DNA of 64,000 bases from positions 3,686,437 through 3,750,436 of the forward strand of contig CP096137.1 in NCBI GenBank assembly GCA_023213235.1, in the 5' to 3' direction. This document shows positions 9,983 to 19,325 of the stretch, piece by piece. Below the pieces are notes generated by a model. The model was not told the origin of the DNA. It was given only the letters and a program-made list of their open reading frames with translations, and ran no database searches. The translations under genes were made by a program, and so were the position numbers. Origin of the DNA: Elusimicrobiota bacterium (GTDB taxonomy: Bacteria; Elusimicrobiota; Elusimicrobia; UBA1565; UBA9628). Position 1 is the stretch's first letter, and each line of letters starts with the position of its first letter.

Positions 9983-11469
9983 ATCGCGGCGAACGCTTCG
10001 CGCGCAACGTCGGCTGGGGGCTCGCGGGCCAAGGAGCCGTGGCCGCGATCAATCTGCTGGTCATCCCTCGCCTCGTGCGCGGCTTCGGCGTCGAGGCGTA
10101 CGGCCTCTATCTCCTCATGCAGGCGGCCGCGGGCTGGATCGGGGCGCTGCACTTCGGCGCGGGCGCGGGCCTCGTGCGCTTCGCCGCGCAGGCGCACGCC
10201 GAGGAAAAGCCCGGGGCGCTCGACGACTCCCTGCGCCACGCCGCCTGGCTGATCATCGGCGGCGCGGCCGCCGGCGCCGTCGTGCTGTGGGCCGCCGCGC
10301 CGCTCCTCGTCGGGCGCGTCTTCGTCGTCCCGGAGTATTACCAGGCGCACGGCGCCTGGATGATCCGCGCCGCGGCGCTCGGCGCGGTATTCTCCTCGGT
10401 CGCGGCCTGGGCGGGGGCGGCGTTCCAGGGCCTGCATCGCTTCCATTGGCAGAGCGCGGCGGCCGTGCTTCAGGGCGTGCTCATTCCTTTCGGCGTGCTC
10501 GGCGCGCTGGCGCTCGGGCGCGGGCTCGGCGCGGCCTCGGCGGGCTTCGTCGCCGTGCACGCCTTCGTCGCGGTCTTCTGCGTCTACGGCGTCGCGCGCG
10601 CGCGCCGCGCCGTCCACGGCCACGGCGGACACCTGTCGTTCCGCCGGTTCTGGGACTACTCGATCGGCTTCTGGCCTTCCGCGCTGGCCCAGCTCGTCAG
10701 CGGCCAGCTCGACCGCGCCTTCGTCGCCGGCCTGCGCAGCATGTCGGAGTTCACTTTGTACGCGGTGCCCGCGAGCGTGCTCTCGCGCGTGCAGAGCCTT
10801 CCGGCGACGGCCTCGGCCGCGCTCGTGCCCGTCATGGGCGGCCTCGCCGACGACGAGCATCCGGACACTCCGGCGCGTCTGTACCTGCGCGCCTCGCGCG
10901 TGCTCATCGGCCTGCTGATCCCGGCGTACGCGCTGCTCTTTTGCCTGATGCCGCAGTTCCTCTCGCTGTGGCTCGGCGGCGACTTCGGCGACGCGTCGGT
11001 GTGGCCGGCTCGTCTGCTCGTCGCGGCGCAGACGTTCGCCCTGTTCTCCTACCTCCCGGTCTCCGTCGCCGCGGGCCGCAAGGACGGCTGGTGGGTGTCG
11101 GCCGCGGCGTGGCTGCAGGCCCTGATCTGCCTCGCTCTGTGGCCGTGGATGATCCCGCGCTGGGGGCTTCTCGGCGCCGCCTTCGGCGGCATGGTCGCGC
11201 AGGCGGTCTCGACGCTCGCGCTGGCGACCGTCGTGCACGGCCGCCTGCTGCGCCTCTCGTGGACGCGCTTCGTCGAGGAAACCTCGGTGCCCGCCTCGGC
11301 GGGCGCCGCGGTCCTGCTCGCGGTCGCGTGGCCTCTGCGCGTGCGCGTGACGGGCTGGGTCTCCTTCTTCGCCTTGTGCGCCGCGGCGAGGGCCTGTTAC
11401 ACTATCGTCTTCTGGCGCCTGCTTCCGTCGGAGGACCGCAAGTTCCTCCGCCAGCGCCTTCCCTTCTAA
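9979..11469 (+). CDS. Wzx-like polysaccharide flippase (MOP superfamily)
   Basis: 496 residues, start TTG overlapping the previous stop (TTGA). About 12-14 hydrophobic helices. The N-terminus (GWGLAGQGAVAAINLLVIPR) and the FGVEAYGLYLLMQAA segment match the polysaccharide transport/oligosaccharide flippase pattern of the MOP superfamily. It would move undecaprenyl-linked oligosaccharides to the periplasm for the ligase/polymerases at 1740 and 21033. No frameshift is seen, consistent with few long homopolymers here. Confidence 0.85.
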   Translation: MNRGERFARNVGWGLAGQGAVAAINLLVIPRLVRGFGVEAYGLYLLMQAAAGWIGALHFGAGAGLVRFAAQAHAEEKPGALDDSLRHAAWLIIGGAAAGAVVLWAAAPLLVGRVFVVPEYYQAHGAWMIRAAALGAVFSSVAAWAGAAFQGLHRFHWQSAAAVLQGVLIPFGVLGALALGRGLGAASAGFVAVHAFVAVFCVYGVARARRAVHGHGGHLSFRRFWDYSIGFWPSALAQLVSGQLDRAFVAGLRSMSEFTLYAVPASVLSRVQSLPATASAALVPVMGGLADDEHPDTPARLYLRASRVLIGLLIPAYALLFCLMPQFLSLWLGGDFGDASVWPARLLVAAQTFALFSYLPVSVAAGRKDGWWVSAAAWLQALICLALWPWMIPRWGLLGAAFGGMVAQAVSTLALATVVHGRLLRLSWTRFVEETSVPASAGAAVLLAVAWPLRVRVTGWVSFFALCAAARACYTIVFWRLLPSEDRKFLRQRLPF

Positions 11470-11473
11470 AACC

Positions 11474-13401
11474 ATGTGCGGCATCTGCGGCGTCGTTTAC
11501 GGCGACGGACGGGCCCCCGACAAGGGGGTCCTCAAGCGCGCCAACGACGAGATCGCGCACCGCGGCCCCGACGACGAGGGCTACCACCTCGACGGCCCCG
11601 CGGGCCTGGCGATGCGCCGCCTGGCGATCATCGACCTGAACACGGGCCATCAGCCGATCTCCTACGCCGACGACCGGCTGTGGGTCACGCTCAACGGCGA
11701 GATCTACAACTACCTCGAGCTGCGCGCGGAGCTCGAGGCCAAGGGCCACCGCTTCAAGACCAAGTCCGACACCGAGGTCATCCTCGCGCTGTACCAGGAC
11801 CTGGGGAAGCGCTGCGTCGAGAAGCTGCGCGGCATGTTCGCCCTCGCGGTGTGGGACCGGCGGGACAAGTCCTTGTTCATCGCGCGTGACCGCATCGGCA
11901 AGAAGCCGCTGTGCTACGCCTTCGACGAGAAGGGAAACCTGCTCTACGGCTCCGAGCTGCGCTGCTTGTTCGCGCTCGATCCGGCGCTCTCCCGCGAAAT
12001 CGATCCGGTCGCCGTCGACATGTTCCTGACGCTTCAGTACATCCCGTCGCCGCGCACGATCTACAAGTCCGCGTTCAAGCTGCCGCCGGCCCACACGCTG
12101 ACGTGGAAGGACGGAAAGATCTCCGTCGAGCGCTACTGGGACCTTCCGCTCGGGCAGAAACCCGTCACCACCGACGTCGAGGAGGCCAAGACGCTCCTGC
12201 GCGACACGCTGACGGAGGCCACGCGCCTGCGCATGATCTCCGACGTGCCGCTCGGCGCCTTCCTGTCGGGCGGCGTCGACTCCTCGATCATCGTCGCGCT
12301 GATGGCCAAGCTCTCCTCGCAGCCCGTGAAGACGTTCTCGGTCGGCTTCGACGAGGAGCGGTTCTCCGAGACGCGCTTCGCGCGCATGGTCGCCGACCGG
12401 TACAAGACCGACCACACCGAGTTCGTCGTCAAGCCCGAGATGGCCGACGTCCTGCCCAAGCTCGCCTGGCACTACGGCGAGCCCTACGCCGACGCCTCGG
12501 CCCTGCCCAGCTACTACGTCGCGCGCGAGACGCGCAAGTTCGTGACGGTCGCGCTCAACGGCGACGGCGGAGACGAGAACTTCGCCGGCTACGTCCGCTA
12601 CTTCGCGATGAAGGCCGCGCGCTGGGCCGACGTTCTGCCCGGGCCCGCGTTGTCGGTCCTGCGGGCGGGCGCCGAGCTGCTGCCGGAGCACGACGCGCCG
12701 CTCGGCAACATCTGGCGCGCCAAGCGGTTCCTGCGCTCGATGCTGTCCTCCGACCTGCCGGGCCGGCACCTCAAGATGGTCGGTTTCTTCGCCGAGGACG
12801 ACAAGCCCGGCCTCTACGCCCCGGAGTTCACGAAGCGCCTCGGCTCGTCGATCGGCGAGTCCCTGCGCTACATGCGCGCCGCCTTCGACGCGACGAAGGG
12901 GAGGACTTCACCAACCGCATGCTCGCCGTCGACTTCAAGACGTATCTTCCCGAATGCCTGATGGCGAAGGTCGACGTCGCGACGATGGCGTGTTCGCTCG
13001 AGGGCCGCTCGCCGCTGCTCGACCACGTCTTCGTCGAGACCGCGTTCCGCATGCCCGGCGACTGGAAGCTCAAGGGACTGCGCGGCCACAAGTGGATCAT
13101 GAAGGAAGCCTTCAAGGACCTTCTGCCTCCGGAGATCCTCACGCGCTCGAAGATGGGCTTCGGCATCCCGCTCGGCGCGTGGTTCCGCGGCGGGCTCAAG
13201 AATTTCTGGGAGGAGAACGTCCTCTCGAAGAAGGCGCTGGCGCGCGGCTACTTCCGCGAGGACGCTCTGCGCGGCCTCTGGGCCGAGCACCAGAGCGGCA
13301 AGCGCGACCACGGCTACCGGCTGTGGGCCTTGCTCATGCTCGAGCTGTTCCACCGGCACGCCGACGAGGCGCTGCCCGCCGAGCTCTCCGCGCGTTCGTG
13401 A
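11474..13401 (+). CDS. asnB: Asparagine synthase (glutamine-hydrolysing), AsnB family (one frameshift)
   Basis: Begins MCGICGVVYG with the Cys2 amidotransferase nucleophile. The glutaminase domain holds HRGPDDEGYH and LNGEIYNYLEL. The synthetase domain holds the PP-loop SGGVDSSIIVALM and NGDGGDENFAGYVRY. The frame is lost at GGGG 12898-12901; one extra G rejoins it at EDFTNRMLAVDFKTYLPE and the gene ends at 13401, about 642 residues, the normal length. In polysaccharide loci such enzymes often amidate uronic acids or other sugar carboxylates, so a glycan-modifying role is as likely as bulk asparagine synthesis. Confidence 0.9.
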
Positions 13402-13920
13402 CCCGGCCGCGCCTGGCGGCGACGGCCGCGCTGGCGTTGCTGCTCTTCGTCTTCCGCGAAAAGGCCCGCTCCGTATTCGGGATTCTCGACGGGATCGATC
13501 TCGTCATCCACGAGGCGGGGCATCCGATTCTCGGCCTGTTCGGCTGGCGCTGGCTGATGGTCGCGGGCGGAACGATCTTCCAACTCGCGTTCCCGATCGC
13601 CTTCATCGTCCACTTCCGTAAAAACGGCCAGCCGCGCTCCGCGGATGCCTGCGTGGCTTGGCTCGGCCAAAACTTCCTGCACATCGGCCGCTACGCGGCG
13701 GACGCGCGCGCCCAGGAGCTCCCGCTCGTCGGCGGGGGAGCACGACTGGACCTACCTGCTCGAGTGCTGGGGCCTGCTCACGCGCGACGTCGGCGTCGGC
13801 ACGGCCTTCGACTTCGTTGGATGCGCGTTGATCGCGTGGGCCGCCGTTTCGATTTTCAAATCGAGCTTTTCGAAAAGGGCCGAAGATTTAACGGGAATTC
13901 ACATCTCGCGCGAGATGTGA
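13398..13920 (+). CDS. Small membrane protein with HEAGH zinc-protease-like motif (one frameshift)
   Basis: GTG overlaps the asnB stop (GTGA). About 174 residues with three or four TM segments. Key features: LVIHEAGHPILGLFG (HExxH), then LGQNFLHIGRYAADARAQEL, then HDWTYLLECWGLLTRD. The HDW..LL motif is reached only after removing one G from G5 at 13734-13738; it matches a recurrent family of HEAGH-containing inner-membrane proteins of unknown function, which supports the correction. M50-like in appearance, but no second metal-ligand motif can be assigned with confidence. The stop codon lies inside a long palindrome. Confidence 0.6.
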
Positions 13921-13936
13921 ATTCCAGCGGTTAAAT
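13886..13936. terminator. Long palindrome overlapping a stop codon, probable terminator hairpin
   Basis: Perfect 30-bp palindrome at 13895-13924 (arm GAATTCACATCTCGC and its complement), flanked by matching 7-nt arms ATTTAAC at 13886-13892 and GTTAAAT at 13930-13936. The TGA of the HEAGH gene is inside the right arm. A T6 tract follows at 13942-13947, a little far for a classical terminator. It separates the asnB group from marC. Confidence 0.6.
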
Positions 13937-13998
13937 AAAGGTTTTTTCAATTCGCCGAATATTGACCTGAAGCAAGGAAGGTTCCGGCTGCCTTCCGC

Positions 13999-14004
13999 TA
14001 CAAT
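13999..14004 (+). promoter_or_regulatory. Candidate -10 box for marC
   Basis: TACAAT ends nine bases before the marC ATG. A TTGACC at 13962-13967 is too far upstream (31-bp spacer) to be its -35. The same short -10-to-start spacing recurs at other genes in the window. Confidence 0.4.
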
Positions 14005-14013
14005 GATGGGGAG

Positions 14014-14625
14014 ATGATCGAGTACGCCTTCCTGACGTTCGGTTCGCTCTTCGCGATCGTGGACCCCTTCGCCGCGGTCCCGACCTTCCTGGCGCTCACC
14101 GCCCGGGACAGCGCTGAGCAGCGCCGCCGCATGGCGCGCACGGCCTGCATCACCTGCGCGGCCGTCATGGGCGGCTTCGCGGCACTCGGTCCCTCGATCT
14201 TCAAGCTGTTCGGCATCACCTTGCCCGCCTTCCAGATCGCGGGCGGCCTCGTGCTCCTTCTGTCCTCCCTCGACATGATCCGCGCCCAGAAGTCGTCCAT
14301 GCGCGAGACGCCCGAGGAGTTCGCCGAGGGCATGAGCAAGGACGACATCGCGATCACGCCCCTGGCGGTGCCGCTGCTGGCCGGCCCCGGCGCGATCACG
14401 ACGTCGATCGTCCTCGGCGGGCGCGCGCACGGCTACGGGCAGAAGGCGGTGTTCTTCGTCCTGATCGCCTTCGTGGCGCTCCTCAGCTACTGGGTGCTGA
14501 CCTTGGCCGCGGACAGCGCCAAGAAGCTCTCGCCGACGATCCTCAACATCATCACCCGCCTCATGGGCCTCCTGCTCGCCGCGATCGGCGTGCAGTTGAT
14601 CCTCTCCGCCCTCAAGCTCGGCTGA
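14014..14625 (+). CDS. marC: MarC family (UPF0056) integral membrane protein
   Basis: 203 residues with six TM helices. Family patches: FAIVDPFAAVPTFLALT at the N-terminus, FQIAGGLVLLLSSLDMI, and ITPLAVPLLAGPGAITTSIV in the middle. Length and architecture are normal for MarC. The substrate of MarC proteins is not established, despite the old name linking them to multiple antibiotic resistance. It has its own putative promoter and is followed by a hairpin, so it is probably monocistronic and only embedded in the glycan locus. Confidence 0.9.
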   Translation: MIEYAFLTFGSLFAIVDPFAAVPTFLALTARDSAEQRRRMARTACITCAAVMGGFAALGPSIFKLFGITLPAFQIAGGLVLLLSSLDMIRAQKSSMRETPEEFAEGMSKDDIAITPLAVPLLAGPGAITTSIVLGGRAHGYGQKAVFFVLIAFVALLSYWVLTLAADSAKKLSPTILNIITRLMGLLLAAIGVQLILSALKLG

Positions 14626-14638
14626 GAAACTTGTGAAA

Positions 14639-14657
14639 CTTGGGGCCTGGCCCCAAG
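14639..14657 (+). terminator. Hairpin after marC
   Basis: CTTGGGGCCTGGCCCCAAG folds as a 7-bp stem (CTTGGGG/CCCCAAG) around CCTGG. It lies 13 bases after the marC stop and has no strong T tract. The GGCCTGGC core also appears in the repeats at 25935 and 26552. Confidence 0.45.
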
Positions 14658-14675
14658 ATTTACATCGCAATTTCC

Positions 14676-14681
14676 TACAAT
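14676..14681 (+). promoter_or_regulatory. Candidate -10 box for the DegT-like gene
   Basis: TACAAT ends eight bases before the ATG at 14690, in a short AT-richer stretch after the marC terminator. No convincing -35 is visible. Confidence 0.4.
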
Positions 14682-14689
14682 TAGCGCCA

Positions 14690-15871
14690 ATGGACCGAGA
14701 GATCGGGGTCGGCGGCTTCGCCGCCACTCCCTTGGCGCGCCGGTACGTCAACGAGGTGCTCGACTCCGGGCGCCTGTCCTACGGCCCGTTCCACCGCCGC
14801 TTCGAGACGGCCTTCGCCAAGGAGCACGACAGCGGCCACGCCGTGTTCTGCAATTCCGGGACGAGCGCGCTGCAGATCGCGCTGCAGGCTCTGAAGGAGA
14901 AGCACGGCTGGAAGGACGGCGACGAGGTCATCGTTCCGGCCGTCACCTTCATCGCGACCTCGAACATCGTCCTGCACAACCGCATGACGCCCGTCTTCGT
15001 CGACGTGGACCCGCTCACGTACACGATGGACCCGGCCAAGCTCGCGGCGGCGATCACGAAGAAGACGCGCGCGGTCATCCCGGTCCACCTGCTCGGCCTG
15101 CCGGCCGACATGGACCCGCTCGGCGCGGTGGCGCGCGGCGCCGGGCTCTCGATCATCGAGGACAGCGCCGAGACGATGTTCGCCCGGTACAAGGGCAGGA
15201 AGGTCGGCTCCCTCGGAGACATCGGCTGCTTCTCGACCTATATCGCGCACTACATCGTCACCGGCGCCGGCGGTCTCTCGACGACGAGCGACCCCGACCT
15301 GCACGTGCGCATGCGCAGCCTGATGAACCACGGCCGCGACTCGATCTACCTGAACATCGACGACGACAAGGACGCCTCCGGCGCGCGGCTGCACGAGATC
15401 GTCGCCAAGCGCTTCCAGTTCGTCTCCGTCGGCCACAGCTACCGCGCCACCGAGCTCGAGGCCGCCCTGGGCCTCGCCCAGCTCGAGGAGAAGGACGCGA
15501 TCTACGCGGCGCGCACCTCGATGGCGGCGCGGCTCATCGCGGGCCTCGCGGAGTTCGAGGACCGCCTGCAGCTGCCGCGCGGCCGCGACGGCTGCGATCA
15601 CAGCTACATGCTGTTCGGCCTCGTGCTCAAGGGCGAGGACAAGACCCCGCTCGTCAACTTCCTCGAGGACAAGGGCGTCGAGACGCGCGACATGCTTCCC
15701 CTGCTCAATCAGCCGGTGTACAAGAAGCTGTTCGGCGACCTGGAGCCGAAGTTTCCGGTCGCGCGCGGGCTCAACCGCTCCGCCTTCTACATCGGTTGCC
15801 ACCAGTACATGACGGCCGCCGACGCCGACTACGTCGTCGAGCAGTTCCGCGCGTTCTTCCGGACGCGATGA
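14690..15871 (+). CDS. DegT/DnrJ/EryC1/StrS-fold PLP enzyme with His at the catalytic Lys position
   Basis: ATG 14690 is chosen over an upstream in-frame GTG because it follows a -10 box and gives the family N-terminus. 393 residues, the usual length. Motifs: FCNSGTSALQIALQAL (PLP phosphate loop), DEVIVPAVTFIATSNIVL, VIPVHLLGLPADMDPL and IIEDSAETMFARYKG (Asp binding the PLP nitrogen). The Schiff-base Lys motif (normally SFxxxK..tTGEGG) reads CFSTYIAHYIVTGAGG, so His replaces Lys. In ColD-type 3-dehydratases a His replaces the Lys, so this enzyme may deoxygenate or otherwise modify a keto-sugar rather than transaminate. First gene of a run of overlapping glycan genes. Confidence 0.85.
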   Translation: MDREIGVGGFAATPLARRYVNEVLDSGRLSYGPFHRRFETAFAKEHDSGHAVFCNSGTSALQIALQALKEKHGWKDGDEVIVPAVTFIATSNIVLHNRMTPVFVDVDPLTYTMDPAKLAAAITKKTRAVIPVHLLGLPADMDPLGAVARGAGLSIIEDSAETMFARYKGRKVGSLGDIGCFSTYIAHYIVTGAGGLSTTSDPDLHVRMRSLMNHGRDSIYLNIDDDKDASGARLHEIVAKRFQFVSVGHSYRATELEAALGLAQLEEKDAIYAARTSMAARLIAGLAEFEDRLQLPRGRDGCDHSYMLFGLVLKGEDKTPLVNFLEDKGVETRDMLPLLNQPVYKKLFGDLEPKFPVARGLNRSAFYIGCHQYMTAADADYVVEQFRAFFRTR

Positions 15872-16807
15872 AGATCTCCGTCGTCATCGACAACCACAAC
15901 TACGGCCGGTTTCTCGGGGACGCGCTCGACTCCGTCCTCGACCAGGGCGTGCCCGCCGAGGTCATCGTCGCCGACGACGGCTCCACCGACGACTCGCGCG
16001 GCATCCTGAAGGCCTACGCGAAGCGCGGCGTCAAAGCGCTGCTCCAGGAGCGCCAGGGCCAGGCGACGGCGTTCAACAACGGGCTCGCGGCGGCGACGGG
16101 CGACGTCGTCTGCCTGCTCGACTCCGACGACGTGTTTCTGCCCGGCAAGCTGAAGGCGGTCGCCGCGGCCTTCGCCGACCCGAAGGTCGTCTGCGTCCAG
16201 CACTTCCTGCACGACACGGACGCCAAGCTGGCGCCGCTGCCGCGCCGCTTCCCGGCGTGGCCCGCGCGCTACACGCTCGACGACTACGTCGCGGGCCGGA
16301 CTCAGTTCACGGCCACGTCGGGCCTCGCGTTCCGGCGCGTGACGCTCGAGAAGCTGCTGCCGATCCCGAAGGACCTGTTCTATTACCTCGACGACTTCCT
16401 GACCGCGCACGCGCTGTTCCACGGGGAGATCGCGAACATTCCCGAGGTGTACGGCCTGCACCGGCAGCACGGCGACAACTGGTGCGCGGGGGATTGGAGA
16501 ACCCGGCCAAGATCGAGCGCGACTTCGTCGACCGGGCCAACTACGGCGCCCACCGCGACAAGTGGCTGGCGGAGCGCGGACTCGTCCGCTCCGCCGAGGC
16601 GGTCGCCGCGGAGGCGCTCGATCTCTGGCGCCGGCGCATCCTGCTCGCGTCCTTGAAGGCCAAGCCCCTCGAGGCCGCGGCGGAGTGGACCGGCGGCCTG
16701 CGAGACCTGCCCCCGGCGGGCGTTTCCGCGCCGCGACGACGGCGCTCGCCGTGCTCTCGCCGACCCTCTACCTCAAGCTCTACGAGCTGTACTCGGAGCG
16801 GCCGTGA
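15868..16807 (+). CDS. Glycosyltransferase family 2 (two frameshifts)
   Basis: ATG overlaps the previous stop (ATGA). Begins MKISVVIDNHNYGRFLGDAL, then the GT-A nucleotide-binding DDGSTDDSR and the metal-binding LLDSDDVFLPGKL. Breaks at G5 16488-16492 and C5 16710-16714 are both repaired by one added base, after which the frame runs through ENPAKIERDFVDRANYGAH to LYLKLYELYSERP and the stop at 16805-16807. The repaired length is about 313 residues. It should transfer a sugar to the growing lipid-linked glycan; donor and acceptor are unknown. Confidence 0.8.
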
Positions 16808-17492
16808 GCGCCGAGTTGACGGTCGTCCTGCCGACGCTCAACGAGGAGGGCGCCCTGCGCCAGGTCCTGCCGCGTCTGCGGGCGGCGTTCGAGAAAGGCG
16901 GCATCAAGGCCGAGGTCCTCGTCGTCGACGGGCGGTCGAAGGACAAGACCGTCGCGGTCGCCGAGGCGGGGGCGCCCGCGTGATCACGCAGAAGGGCCGC
17001 GGCCTCGGCGACGCCCTGCGCGAGGGCCTTCGCGCCGCGGCGACCCCGTGGGTCGCGGTGGTCGACGCCGACGGCTCGCATCCGCCGGAAGACCTGCTCC
17101 GTTTGTGGGAGAAGCGCGGCGAGGCGGACCTCGTCATCGCCTCGCGCTACGTCAAGGGCGGCTCGGCCGTCATGGACCCGGCGCGCCAGGTGCTCAGCCG
17201 CTCGCTCAACGTCGTCTCTCGCCTCGTGCTGGGGCTGCCCGTGCGGGACGCCTCCGGCGGCTTCCGCCTGTACCGGGCCCAGCTCGTGCAGCAGGCCTGC
17301 GCGGACTCCGCGGCGAACGATTTCACCGTCCAGCAGGAGCTGCTCGTCGCCATCCTCGCGCGCGGCGGCAAAGTCGTCGAGGTGCCGTTCCGCTACGAGC
17401 CTCGCCTCGACGGCGCCTCGAAGGCCTCGGCCCTGCGCCTGGCGCCGGCCTATCTGCGCATGCTCTGGAAGCTGCGCGGGAAGGTCCCATGA
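16804..17492 (+). CDS. GT2 dolichyl-phosphate-mannose-synthase-like glycosyltransferase (one frameshift)
   Basis: GTG overlaps the previous stop. Starts VSAELTVVLPTLNEEGALRQ, with EVLVVDGRSKDKT and, after repairing G5 at 16968-16972, GARVITQKGRGLGDALREGL and VAVVDADGSHPPEDL (DxD). GLPVRDASGGFRLYRAQ and the C-terminal VVEVPFRYEPRLDGASKAS match polyprenyl-phosphate sugar synthases of the DPM1 type. About 229 residues without C-terminal TM helices, so probably membrane-peripheral. Likely makes a polyprenyl-phosphate sugar used by periplasmic GT-C enzymes such as the YfhO-like proteins (inference). Confidence 0.8.
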
Positions 17493-18174
17493 CCACGATG
17501 ACGCGTCTCGAGACGCTGTCGGCCGCCGACCGCTTCAACGACGAGGTGTGGAAGAAGGTGTCGCGATTCGTCGGACAAGACATCCTCGAAGTCGGCATCG
17601 GCATCGGCATCTTCACCGACAAGCTCCTGACCAAGGGCAAGGTCTTCGGCGTCGACATCGTGCCGGAGTTCGTCGAGGCGGCGAAAAAAGGCACGGCACG
17701 CGGCTCGAGTATCTCGTCGCGGACATGGGACAAGGCATTCCCGATATCCTCGCCGGAAGGACGTTTGATACCATCGTGTGCATGAACGTGCTGGAGCACA
17801 TCGAGGATGATGCTGGAACGCTGAAAAACTTCTCGGCCATGCTCAGGCCCAAAGGGAAGCTCGTTCTCGTCGTTCCTGCTTATCAGGTTCTCTTCAATCC
17901 GTTGGATTCCCACGACGGTCACTTCCGGCGCTATGAGAAGGCCGAGCTTCGTTCGAAGCTCGTGGACGCGGGGTTCTCCGTGGTTCACGAGTCCCGGTTC
18001 AATTTGTTCGGCATCCTCGGCTGGTTCCTCAATGGAACCATCCTGCGCCGCAAGGACCTGCCCTCCGGCCAGATGGGCCTGTTCAACAAAGTCGCCCCCT
18101 TCCTTTTCTGGCTCGAGAACCTGACCGGCCCGCCGATGGGCCTCTCCCTTCTCGCCGTCGGGGCCAAGCCGTGA
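17489..18174 (+). CDS. Class I SAM-dependent methyltransferase (one frameshift)
   Basis: ATG overlaps the previous stop (ATGA). Motif I is ILEVGIGIGIFTDKLL, with acidic residue GVDIVPEF. The frame slips at A6 17684-17689; one extra A gives RHGTRLEYLVADMGQGIPDI followed by FDTIVCMNVLEHIEDDAGTL and LRPKGKLVLVVPAYQVLFNP, classic for methyltransferases placed beside DPM-like GT2 enzymes. About 228 residues. Base composition around 17740-18070 is slightly lower in GC than its neighbours, though not enough to call transfer. Confidence 0.8.
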
Positions 18175-19325
18175 GCAAGCTTTCGATCGTCATCCCCGCC
18201 TTCAACGAGGAAGACGCCATCGACGACATCCTCAAGAGCTGCCTCGACGCGCGGGGGCCGCTCATGAAGGCGGCCGGCCTCGACGCCGTCGAGGTCGTCG
18301 TCGTCGACGACGGCTCCCGCGACGCGACGAAGGCCAAGGCGTCCCGGTGGACCGAGGCCAAGCTCGTCGTCCACGAGCGCAACAAGGGCTACGGCGCGGC
18401 GCTGATGACGGGCTTCCGCGCCTCCTCCGGCGACCTCCTCGGCTTCCTCGACGCCGACGGGACGTGCGATCCGCTCGCGTTCGCGGGGCTCATCGATAAG
18501 ATGCGCGCGGCGCGCGCCGACATGGTCGTCGGCGCCCGCCTGCACGAGGGCTCGGAGATGCCCTTCGTGCGCACCGTGGGCAACCGCCTCTACGCCGCGC
18601 TCCTGCGCGCGCTGACCGGCGCGCGGCTGACGGACACCGCGAGCGGCATGCGCGTGTTCAAGCGCGCCCTCCTTCCGAGACTCGCCCCGCTGCCGACGGG
18701 CCTGCACTTCACGCCCGCGATGACCGCGCGCGTGGCCTGCATGGGCGCGGTCATGGCCGAGCACCCGATCCCGTACTCGGAGCGCGTCGGCGAGTCGAAG
18801 CTCTCGGTGCTCGGCGACGGCGTGCGCTTCCTGCGCGTGATCCTCGGCACCGTCTTCGCCTACTTCCCGCTACGCGTGTTCGGCCCGCTGTCGGCCGCGT
18901 TCCTGCTCGCGGCGGCGGGCCTGGCCCTGGTGCCCGCGCGCTCCTACCTCGGCGGCGCCGGCATCGAGGAGTGGATGATCTACCGCCTGCTCACCGTGCT
19001 GACCTTGGCGACGTGCGCGAGCGTGTTCGCGGCGATCGGCGTGCTCGCCCAGAAGGCGTCGAACGCCGCCCTCGGTCGGCCGGCCTCCTGGGTGGACCGC
19101 GCGTGGATCCGGGAGAGCGCCGCGCTCGCCGGCTTGGCCGCGTGGCTGGCGGGCGTCGGCGTCAACTGGCCGACCGTCCTCGAGTACGCGCGCACGGGCC
19201 ACATCACCCGCCACTGGGCCTGGGTCCTGCTCGGCGCGCTGGCCGTCATCTGCGGCTCCGTGCTCGTCTCGCTCTCGATCGCTCTCGGCGCCTTCGCGCA
19301 CCTGCCGTCGCGGGAGGACGCGTGA
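18171..19325 (+). CDS. GT2 glycosyltransferase with C-terminal membrane domain
   Basis: 384 residues, GTG overlapping the previous stop. Residues 1-225 are a DPM-like GT-A domain: IVIPAFNEEDAIDDIL, VVVVDDGSRDATKAKA, LGFLDADGTCDPLAF and TDTASGMRVFKRALL. The remainder has four TM helices (FGPLSAAFLLAAAGLAL, two central helices and one near the C-terminus). Same architecture as GtrB-like polyprenyl-phosphate glucosyl/mannosyl synthases. Unlike its neighbours it needs no frame correction. Confidence 0.85.
   Translation: MSKLSIVIPAFNEEDAIDDILKSCLDARGPLMKAAGLDAVEVVVVDDGSRDATKAKASRWTEAKLVVHERNKGYGAALMTGFRASSGDLLGFLDADGTCDPLAFAGLIDKMRAARADMVVGARLHEGSEMPFVRTVGNRLYAALLRALTGARLTDTASGMRVFKRALLPRLAPLPTGLHFTPAMTARVACMGAVMAEHPIPYSERVGESKLSVLGDGVRFLRVILGTVFAYFPLRVFGPLSAAFLLAAAGLALVPARSYLGGAGIEEWMIYRLLTVLTLATCASVFAAIGVLAQKASNAALGRPASWVDRAWIRESAALAGLAAWLAGVGVNWPTVLEYARTGHITRHWAWVLLGALAVICGSVLVSLSIALGAFAHLPSREDA

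Noticed and set aside
9961..11484. 507-codon minus-strand frame opposite the flippase gene
   Set aside because: No recognisable motif, extreme charge bias, and the plus-strand frame is an intact Wzx-like protein.
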